From Pomphorhynchus laevis (taxonomy: Eukaryota; Acanthocephala; Palaeacanthocephala; Echinorhynchida; Pomphorhynchidae), in the NCBI GenBank assembly GCA_012934845.2, contig WNNJ02000671.1, positions 1 through 64,000 on the forward strand: a DNA stretch of 64,000 nucleotides. Reading direction: 5' to 3'. The position numbers were made by a program, and so were the translations under genes. Of this stretch, positions 50,501 to 62,500 are shown one piece after another. Every line of letters starts with the position of its first letter. The stretch's first letter is position 1. The notes under the pieces are model-generated. The model was not told the origin of the DNA. It saw only the letters and a program-made list of their open reading frames with translations, and did not search any database.

Positions 50501-53500
50501 TTTTTCGCTTGATGAAACGAAAAATAAGATCAACGGCAGTTATTTTTCGCGTCCGCAAAAGTCATCTAGTTTAAGAATTTTATTTTCTTTTTTGAAGGCG
50601 ATTTCTTAAATTTTAATTTTACGTCCCATTTGACAGTAAATGTTCGTTTTTGTATTTATTTACATATCAATTGCTGTTTTTAATAAATAAATTTAATACA
50701 ACGGTTGTTTTAAATTGCTCTTATTTAAATTTATTAATTTTTATATACATAATGAAAGACGAATACTCTTTTTAAACGTGGTGAATTTACATTAGTGATC
50801 AACAATGACCGATCTACCAGCAAATATTAACAGATATTATGATACTAAACACGATAAATACAGAATATAAAATATTATTTATATGATTGAACATGATAAA
50901 TACAGAATATAAAGTATTATTGATATGACTAAACATGATAAATGCAGAATATAAAATATTATTTATAGGATTAAACACGATAAATACAAAATATAAAATA
51001 TTATTTATAGGATTAAACACGATAAATACAGAATATAAAATATTATTCACAGAATTTAAAATAAAGTAATTTACAAAACAAATTTAGATATGAAATTTAT
51101 AAATTTATATTAATAATAATTTATATAAATAATTATGAATAATTATGATATTTATTTCTACGATATTTTTCATCGATACATGTATTCATTAGATTGTCCT
51201 CGTGAAATAATTTAATATTTTTGTTCTAATAAAGTTATCTGCGTCGGTTATCAAAATAGCGCTTATTAATAAATATTGTAGATCTAAAAATACAGGTGTT
51301 TTACTTAAAACTAGAAAGTATTGAAAATTTTAACACGAATATTTTAATTTTCGTATTATTGTGAGAATTAACAATAATCGTTATTCGTATTTTGGCGTTG
51401 GGATTTGTCAGGATTGTTTTTTTGTCTCCACTTTTGTTTTTATATGGACAAAATCACGATACGGGCTGCTCTGTCGGATGTCGGTTGTTAGTTTGGGTCC
51501 ATCATGATACCATCTCTGTTTTTTGCAGAATATGTTGTCTTGTTGGCTTGTCCTGAGGACTTACAATGTATACTAGATCGATTCACGATGGAATGTCAAG
51601 CGGCAGGGATGTTGGTCAGTACCTCCAAGATTGTCTCTATGTGCTCGTCTCAGATTCAGGTGTCAACCGAATGCGGATTTGGGAAGATGTTCTTCCTGAT
51701 GTGGATGACTTCAAGGATCTTGGGGTATTGTTCTTGAGGGATGGCAGGAACATCAGGGAGATTGACAAGCGAATCTATTTAGCTAACGCCTCAATGCCTT
51801 TTTTATACAAGTATGTCGTGATGAAGCTAGAATTGAGTCTTCAGGCGAATTTTAGATTTACCGCCCAATCTTGGTTCCTATCTTAACCTATGGTCATGAG
51901 CTTTGTGCTATGACCGAAAGTATAAGATTTCGGATACAGGCGACCGAAATGAGTTTTCTACGCGGTGTGGCGATCTTAGCTTTTGAGATAAGATTGGGAA
52001 TTTAGTCATCTTGGATGGACTCGAAGTAAAGTCGCTATTTATTCACATCGCAAGTCAGTTTAGGTGGCTAGGACACGTTCTGATGATGTATAGGGATCGC
52101 CTATAGGGTTTTCCAACAGGACTCTCTTGAAAGAGACCTTGAGGTAGACCCCGGTACTGGTGGATAGATCAAATCTCGAAACTGACTGAAGATTGACTTT
52201 GCTATCTGAAGAAAGATCTCTGGGATGTCGCCCAGGATCGCGCTGTCTGGGGTAGTTTGCTTAGTGCACTGCCTCCACTACCCGATACCCTGATCAGTGG
52301 TTAACAAGAAAAAATCTTTTGTACTTTTATCAAGAAATTGCTGTTGTGTTTTTACATTTTATTCAATGCTAGAATTCCTCTAAAATTAAAATTTAACTTG
52401 ATTTTTTTAACTCGTAACTAAATACATTAAAACTACGTTCAAACAAAATATAGTATACGTAAATTGTATGTATTAAATGAATTGTATACAAATTCAAAGC
52501 AAGTACAAAACAAGGAAAGCTGTGTGGGCAATCATTGTGGTGTTATTTTTATAACACTTCTATATAGAGGCTAATAATTGCCTCAGTTATATGATTCAGT
52601 TGGATTTCCTCGATAAGTTGCTAGATCGTGACATTTGCTATTTACTGAATACCACCTTGTCGTAAACCAACTAGCTTTGAACGATTAAAACATGAGAAAC
52701 AATGCCAAACAAGGAAGGAAGTTCAGATAAATATTATTGTCGTTCAGTTGCAAAATTACTTTTTAATGTTCTGTAAGATTTATCAATTAAATTATTACAA
52801 TTAAATTGTAGTTTATACAATATTATAAAACAATAAAAGTTTAAAATTCTGCATCAGGAAGACTGCCCGCTTCATCGTGTGCATCGCGTGTAGATCCTCG
52901 TGAGACGACCCCATGTCAGAACTTCGAATGAGCCGCTCTCTGAGCTTGAGAAAGATGTGGTGAGCCGATTGAAGATTAAATCAATTAAGTAAGGAAGTAA
53001 ATCAGTAAGGAAGTTGGATTGGCATTCACAGAAAGTATCAAAAAGCAATCAGCTATGCGAATGCCAGCGTTGTAGTTTTAGTACCTAACGCTATATCAAA
53101 TTTAATGTCTCACACATTCGTTTGAATTTTGTTTGTACATGACAAATACGCGGATTTAGTTTCTATAAATGCATAATCGCTATTATCTAAGAATAGATAC
53201 ATCCTGTAACGAATTAAAAACGATAAATACTGAATGCATTGAAGCATCATGCATTTATTTCGATGTTTTATAATTAAATTGATATTTTACTTATTATCTA
53301 GTAGGTGAAATGTTAAATTGTATCTTTGATATATTTTTCGTGTTGCTTTTTTCGACAACGGATCCTAAATGAGTCAGTATATAATTTAATGACACTTATA
53401 TAATTTCAATTATATAATTATATTTGCAGGCGAAATTTGTTGCAATATAAATCTTAATTTAATTAATTACTAAATTGAAATAAATTCGATTTACAAATTA

Positions 53501-56500
53501 AATGTGTAATCGTGTAATTACATTCCTATTTAGATAAGCGTCATTTTTATATATCGATTAGATAAAATTTGATTTAATTTTGCATCCGTTATATTATTTT
53601 ATTATTGTTTAAATAATAAAACCGTTATATTATTTTATATATTATTTTAAGAACTAATTTTACACAAATTTCTTAAAAATATTATATTTATTACATGACT
53701 ATGTTTTATTTCATTTGCTCATTTTACATGAACTGCATTTCTTATAAACTTTTCAAATGAACTGCCTATGAACATTTCATATGAAATACATTTTTCTGAT
53801 GAATTTACGAATTTTCTTAAAAATACGGAAATTGCTTTTAACGCGTTTGTAATATGTAAATTTAAATTTACTAAACACTTTAAATAAAACGTAATTGGAA
53901 ACTTTAAATTGTCAAACCTAATCGACTGAACAGGTGCTTACCATTAGATACAGATTAGAAATGGCACCGTTTCGATGATTTTATATGAACATTTGTAATT
54001 TAATCAAATTACATTCGTCAAATATCGAGAATATGCAAAGAATATTTAGATCATCGTATTTAATAATAATTTTCCACAACAAAAAATGAGTGATTGCAGA
54101 TGTTATTCAACACGCGCTTATTTAACACACTGTTGATTATATCAAAATGCTATCTTGTGACTGATTGCTACAATATTTATTTTAAATCTGCGTCCGTTCC
54201 TATTTTCCATCAAATAAATGCCAGAAAACAAATTGCCTTAAGATAATTTATTTTTTCGTAGATTTTTCTTAATTTCCGCATACGAAACAAACCTTTATCT
54301 CAAACCATAAACTCGTTATTTTATCTAATTTATAATGACGTTAATTTACTATATTATCATATGTTTTATAATTTATCGAAATTTTTTGATTAAATATGCC
54401 AAAAAATGAATTTATCATTGCAATACTACACTATCATACAAATAGTGTATTAACGAGGTGTTTTTTATGAATTTAGTTAATGTTCATTGAACGATCGAAA
54501 GTTAGAAAATTTAACTAAAAATATTTCAATACACAAATTTTAACTAAAAATTTTTGTACATATTTTTTAAATGTAAGCTTTATAAAATGTGGAATAGTTA
54601 AGATTTCGTTTTTGTTACTAAATATTTTTTAAGATATAAATAAATTAAAAATGAAATCTTTTGAATATTGAAATGTATTATTAATTTGTAATTAATATAT
54701 AATTAATTTGTAATTGAGAGTTAATGATTAGAATACATATTATATATCCCTCATATCCATATTAATCACTTATCCATATTAAACACTGCAATCAATGTAC
54801 TTTTGCGCTTTCATGTTATTGCTTTTACTTATCCAAACTTTGCTAGCTCAACATATCTTAATGGATCAAATTTTCCTTTACTTTGTCATACTCTTTGCCC
54901 TTGCAAAGTTAACTCATCTTATATACACATCTCGAGTTTTCCTGATGTATTTCTTTATCATTGAGCACCAATGAATCATGTATGTTCCCAAATAATCTTC
55001 AAACTACGCTTGTCGATCTTACTTCATTAACACCCTTTAACCTGAAACTCTTTACTTCCCACATTCGTACTTCTACGTTCTTTGTATCTTTCTAGCGTCT
55101 TTCTCAGTTTATATATTTAGATTTCGGCTTTTGTTCCTCAACCCAGCATAGCGACGGTACAAATACATGCTGATGATGTATTTCCTTTTTTGTATCTTGA
55201 TAGTCTTCAACAAAATATTATTCTAGTCTAAGGGTATTTTTCACTATCTCTCCAAAAAATATTTAAACATATGCCAAATGTTTAACTATGTTTAAAGTGA
55301 TTATTTATAAATGTGACAAAACCATATGTTTCGCAAGGTTTTGTTCGAATAACCAGATTTATTATTCAATTAATGTTTGAATATTTGAGTATATTATATA
55401 TATTATTGGTATGCATGAAAGTTCACGCCTATAAATTAATTTTACTAACACATCTTTAATATCTACTAAATCTAGATTTGTATAAAGAGTACTAAAATCG
55501 TATGTATTTATATTTTGAAAATTTATTCCTTCTGTCTGTTCTAAAAATTCTTTCGTAGAATGAATACTGAAATAGTGTTTTATACCAGTATTAATTTCGA
55601 TTACCTTGCAATATTTTTTGAAGTGTGCTTTAATTACTTTTAGTATTTTATTCATATAAACAGAAAGTGGTTTTAATGTACATTTAAACGCGCTACATAT
55701 GAACCTAGGTTTTATTGGATTTTTATGTAATTTTGGATTCCAATATAATATAGGTATAGTTTTATTATCTGATTCAACCTTTATACCCTTTTTATCCATT
55801 GTAGAATAGTGACTTGTAATAATTGTTTCAAAACTCAACTCACTACGTTCATATGTTGGATTTACATTTAAATCATTAGAATTAAACTCTTTCATTAGTA
55901 ATTCATAATAAAGCTTTTTGCATATGAAGACAAAGTTATTACTAGCTTTATCAATAGTTGTTATTATATAGTTATCCTTTAATTTAGTAAGTTCTGTATA
56001 CATATCTTTATTAATTTGATCTTTCCTTTTATAATTGTTTGTTATTTTCATTTTATTTTTAATTTTATCTTATATATAAGATCTAATATCTAATACTTTA
56101 TCTAATATTTTATTTTATCAAAATTAAGACTGATATAATAAAGTTATTTCATCAGTATATCATAATAAAGCTTTTTGCATATGAAGACAAACTTATTACA
56201 ACTTCACCAATAGTATCCTTTAATTTAGTAAGTAATGACGTATTAAATATCGATCTAATATCTAATACTTTATCTAATATTTTATTATCAACAGAAAGTT
56301 TGTATGAATCTTTTACATATGAATCTATATGTAAAAGATGAACCTATATGGTTTTATTAGATTTTTATGTAATTTTGGATTCCAATATAATTTTAATTTG
56401 TAAATTTATAGCATTCCACAGACATACTAAATTCGTTGATTGAAAATCCATTTGCCGACGATGAAATGATGTTTTGCCTTGCCTCTGTGGCTCCGTATTC

Positions 56501-59500
56501 GGCAATTTCAAATTGCAGGTAATAACTCAGAAACTTTATAATTTAATTTTTATTTTCATATAGTGAAAAGATAGAGTAAATACAGCTATAATTTATAATT
56601 TATGACACTTATCTATTATAAATAAATTTTTTAATAATAAATAAATAAATAAATTAAAAAAAAATAAATAAATAATTTTTTTTATTATATATAAAATTAT
56701 TTATTATATAACAAATTTTTAAATAAATAAATTTTATTAATAATAAATAAATAATAAATAATTTTTTTATTAAATTATATAATTTAAAAAACTTTATTTT
56801 TAAAAATATAATTTTATGTATTTTCTTTTATATTATTATACTATAAAAAAATTTATTATTATATTATATTTTATATTATATTACTTTATATGGTCGAGGA
56901 TATTTCTTAATTGATTGCTTATATTGCTCTTATATTGCTCGCACAATTGCTTATATTATGAAAGAAGTAACACATGTGTTGGAATGTGTATTTAGACTTG
57001 TTGCTATGTTGTGTCGAGAAAAGGGTCTGAAACCTGATAACATAGCAGTTCATCAGACTAATGAGTTTTAATCATTAGTCTGATACATCGTATGTTATTC
57101 ATTACAACTGACTTTTATTTTAAATTTCAATTTTAAATTTTAACTTGATATAAATATAAATTGTATAAAATCTTATATAATTATTTATTATTAATCTTTA
57201 TTTTTGATTTATATATCGTATAAAATACGTAGACTCAGTTATCTGATCTGGTGATTCAACAAATCCACATATTGCCCGTATCAATAAAAATAAATAATCA
57301 CTTAAAAATAAAGTCAGTAAAAAGATAGTATTAACAAGCGATAAAATTATTTATTATTTGTAATTATTTATCTTTATATTTAATTATATTAAATACGTAG
57401 ACTCAGTTATCTGATCTGATTTATCTTCTGACAAGATATTATTGACCTTTAGACTTTGGTTTTCCGTTAATAAAACCTCTGTCAGAAATACTGAAATTAT
57501 GTATTCTTATTAACACTATTTTTCTGCTAATTTTTAAGCAAGTTTGGTGATTTTTTTCTTTTTCTTATAATGTAGAATTTTACATCAATAAAAATCAATA
57601 AATCAGCCAAATATTATTAAAAATTTATGATGAAAATTTATTAAAAACTATGATGCGAAAAATATATAATGAATAATAAACAATATGTTTTGTATTAGAA
57701 ATAGGTGCATTAAATAATTAAATTTCATAAGATGAAACACGTCATTAGAATGTATTGGGCCCCACTGTTATGTTGGATCGAGGAATAGTGGTTCAAAACC
57801 TGATAACATAGCAGTTCCTCCTGATAGCAAAAACAGTTCTTCCTGATAACCTATAATCCTTATTCTGATACATCATCTGTTATTTATTAGTCAATTCATA
57901 ACAATTGACTCTTATTTAAATTTTAATTTTAAATTTTAACTTGATATAAATATAAATTGTATAAAGTCTTATATAATTATTTATTATTTATCTGTATTTT
58001 TGAAAAGTACTACTGAGTACAATCGAAATATAATCTAAGAATAAATAAAGACTTAAATTCTTGTGGATGGTTCGCAATAAAAAAGTTACATAAAAGCAAG
58101 TCTTCATTAAAATCTTATATACCAATTATATATTATTTATGAAATCCAACTATTTATTATTTATCTTTATTTTTATAATTATTTATTATGTTTCTTTAAT
58201 TTTATTTATATCTTATAAAATACATAAACTCAATTTTGATATAATTATTTATTACATCAAATTTAGAATATATAATATATATTCTAAATTATATATATAA
58301 TATATATAATATAATATTATTATATTTTGATAATACTCATATTAATTATGATTAATTTAAAATTAAGTATAATTATTAAAATTATTATTTTCTTCCTATA
58401 ATTCAATATGGATTACCTCCATTCCGGGAAGAACTACCTTTGTCTAACTTTGCTTAAATCGACAGGTGCTAATGGAGATTTGTTAAGCGCGTTATAGATG
58501 TCTCTCTTAAATCTTCTAGTATTGTAGTCGCGATTTCAAAATTACAACCTGGTTCTGTATTTCTTTGTAATCTCCTCCATCCTCCTCGAACATGAGAATT
58601 TTTCAAAAACTTGAAGTAAAATTACCTTTTACTTGATCCAGACATATACCTGACCCTGCATTCATTCAAATTAATTGACAAAATCCACAGAAATAATTCC
58701 AACATTGTTCTGTATTTATTTGTAATTTCCTACATTTTTCTGTAACATCTGAATTCTGTTATCATCTCGAAAACCTTAAAGTAAAATTATCTTGGCTCAG
58801 ACATAAACCTGACCTCTGCATTCGTTCAAATTCATTGATGAAATCAAAGGACGCAACAACGCCCTCTTCCTTGGAGATTCTCTCATCATGGGTACCATGA
58901 TAAAGTTTGATCTATTCGTATCTCTCTTCATAACAGCACATAAACATGCATCTGTACGTATTGCCTTCAATTATGTAATTCCTTGCTTCATGTGTTTAAC
59001 TGCCCTCCATTTTTCAAAGATGAGCTTGACGGAGATTGACAAACTACAGAGTCGGTAGCCATCGCGAAGACATTTTGTACTTTACTTTGTTTTAATGTAT
59101 ATTTGATGTTTTTATTTAGTTTAGCCCAATGTCGAGAGACAAAGAGGCCAATAAATCATCTCTACATTAAACGTTCAATTATGAACATTTATAATTAAAC
59201 AATTATATTTTCAATTATATTTGTGATATGACCATAACGAAATAAGTGTCGATATTATTGCAGATTGTCAAAATATTACGCATTATCTTATAAAAATATA
59301 TAAGTTAAGATTCAGTAAAAATATATTAAAAGTTAAATTGTGCATAATTTGATTTGTGCAATTAATATTAACAATTAATATTTTTAATTAAAATTAATTA
59401 AAATTAATAAATTTATTAAAATTAATAAATTAATTAAAATTAATTATTTTAATTAAAATTAATTATTTTAATTCAATTAATAAAGTTATTGCTAAATTAA

Positions 59501-62500
59501 TTGAATTAATAAATTAATTGAATTAATAAATTAATTCAATTAATATATTAATAAAAATTAAAAAATTAATATTCTATATTTAAATATTATTAACATTTTT
59601 ATTTGTCGTATTTATTATTCATGTACACATAACCTCTTAAGTATACTTAAACTCTATTACCTTAGTATTAAGGTTATTTCATCACGATGAAATATTTGTA
59701 TAAAAATTATTAATTAAGTATTTAATTATTTAACTGAATTTAAAGGAAGATAATATCACGTTTTTGTTAAAGAATAATTGATTAGCTCTCTCTATATGTG
59801 GATCATAACAAGTACATTTATAATTGAGATACAAATATATCATTTGCTAAATTAATCAAATAATAATAAAATCAGAATTTGATTAATAAATCAGCAACGA
59901 TAATTAATAATTAATAATTATTATGCAGTTCAACATCAATTAAACCTCCTTTACAATCTTTGCCCGGAAATTCAACAAAGACACTTGATAATAATTCTAG
60001 AGAGTTGATATTGCGTGTTACGGTCTGTTTCGGGTAAGACGAAGCGATCATTATTTGCCATTTGTGTTTTCAGCCATCTTGTTCATTTTTATTCATCGGG
60101 CTCGATTTAACTATCAGAAGGCTAGAAAAACTCCAAGTATGGTGAACGATCATCATTTTATATTTGACTGTATTTTTATGTTTGTCAAAATTAATAATAA
60201 TTAATAATAAATTATTAATTATGAAATAATAAATAATAAATTAATAAATTATTAATATCTTAATAAAATTTAAATTATGCTAATTTATAATTTGGTACTT
60301 TTATTTTGAGATTTAAGGCCAAGCTGCAACCTGGAGCAACAAAACGTGGAAAAGGTAAGTTTGTTTGAAGTTTGTAATCATTTTCAAGTTTTACTAGAAA
60401 CCTTATTGATTTTAAGAGCTACTTTGAACCTATTTAAAAGAATCTTAAAGTTTAAGACTTACAACTTTCAAGATAAGTTAGCTGTTGAAATTCATAAGTT
60501 GCTGACTTAGGAATAGGCATTTTAAGTTGTTTTAACAGTTTTCTAGAAAGCATACAGTTTCTCAACAAAATGTTAAAAAGTTTTGAATACTTAGTTTAAT
60601 TCAAGTTATTAAAATTTATTTGAAATTAATTACGTAATTAATTCTTAAGTAGAGAATTAATTATTTTGTTAAATATGCGTTATAGTTGTCCTAACAACAA
60701 TAAGGTTAATTAGAGGTTAATAAAATTTTTTAACTCTAATTTAATTTCCACTAGATTTGTGTAAAGCGTACTAAAGTCGTATGTATTTATATTTTGAAAA
60801 TTTATTCCTTCTGTCTGTTCTAAAAATTCTTTTGTAGAATTAATACTGAAATAGTGTTTTATACCAGTATTAATTTCGATTACTTTACAATATTTTTTAA
60901 AATGTGCTTTAATTACTTTAAGTATTTTATTCATATAGACAGAAAGTCGTTTTAATGTACATTTAAATGCACTACATATGAACCTAGGTTTTATTGGATT
61001 TTTATGTAATTTTGGATTCCAATATAATATAGGAATAGTTTTATTACCTGATTCAATTTTTATACCCTTTTTATCCATTATAGAACAGTGACTTGTAATA
61101 ATTGTTTCAAAACTCAACTCACTACGTTCATATGTTGGATTTACATTTAAATCATTAGAATTAACCTCTTTCGTTAGTATATCATAATAAAGCTTTTTGC
61201 ATATGAAGACAAAGTTATTACTAGCTTTATCAATAGTTGTTATTATATAGTTATCCTTTAATTTAGTAAGTTCTTTATACATATCTTTATTAATGTATAC
61301 TTTCTATACTCCGATTATAGTATTTTATATTACGATAACTGTCTATTATTCAACTTAACCTATCATAGTCGTTAATTAATTTTTGATTTATTGAACATAT
61401 GATATCTTTAGAAAAACTTCTTATATTTACATAAAGATCTTTTAGCTTATTATCACTTAAAAGTTGTTTTAATATTTCTAATCGTTCATTTATTTACATA
61501 TCTTTTTAATATTTTTAACTCTATTTTTCTTATTCCTTTTATAACCATGACTTCTTTGTTTGCGTTTAACCGGATCATTATAATATAGTTGTCTATTATG
61601 TATTATACTACTTCTGCCAATTCCTTGTACCACGTCATTGAATCCTAATGGGTACATGGAATTAAGCGTTTTAATCCAAAAATCTTATTTTTCTAATAGT
61701 TTTTGATTCAATATTGATATGTTTTCTTCGATAATATGTTCTAAAATAAATAATTTACAGCTTTTAATATCATGTCCTATTAATCTCATATGTTTATGAA
61801 ATATAGTTTGACTATTATGCTGTATATTATGTATGTGTTGCCTAAACCTAGTTTTTAACACTTGATATGTTTTTCCTATATATTGCAATCCACATGTACA
61901 CTGTATTATATACACAACACCTGCGGTATTGCAGTTACAATTAATAACGAGTGTTAACCTTCATATTCAAACATTTGCATGATAAAATATTCGATAATGA
62001 ATACTAAACCCACAATCTTCTTCCATTTCAAATATATAGTTATTACAGGAACGAAGAAGAAAATATCCTTTATTTGATAAAAATTCTATATTTCGATAGC
62101 TCCTGCTATCATCATCAGGATTACAAAAATGTTTCACGAGATATAGAATTTCGATATCGAAATAAAGAATTTCGAATTTTTATCGAAATATAGAATTTTA
62201 ATAAAATTAAGGATATTTTCTTCTTCTCCGTTCCTATTATAACTATATATTTGAAATGGAAGAAGATTGTGGTTATAGTATTTATTAACAATTATTAATA
62301 TTTAATGAAAAACATTTGTTTGTCGTATTACTTACAATACAAATTAAAGCAATCGACTTGTTTTTGTTTAGCTGCAAAACAAATTATACATTTTTTCATT
62401 CAAAACAAGCTAACTAGTACAACGGAGAAGACCATATTGAAAGCCATGAAGGTGTTTGAGTTCTTTCACTTTAAACTGTCTTTTAAATAATCTATTTGAA

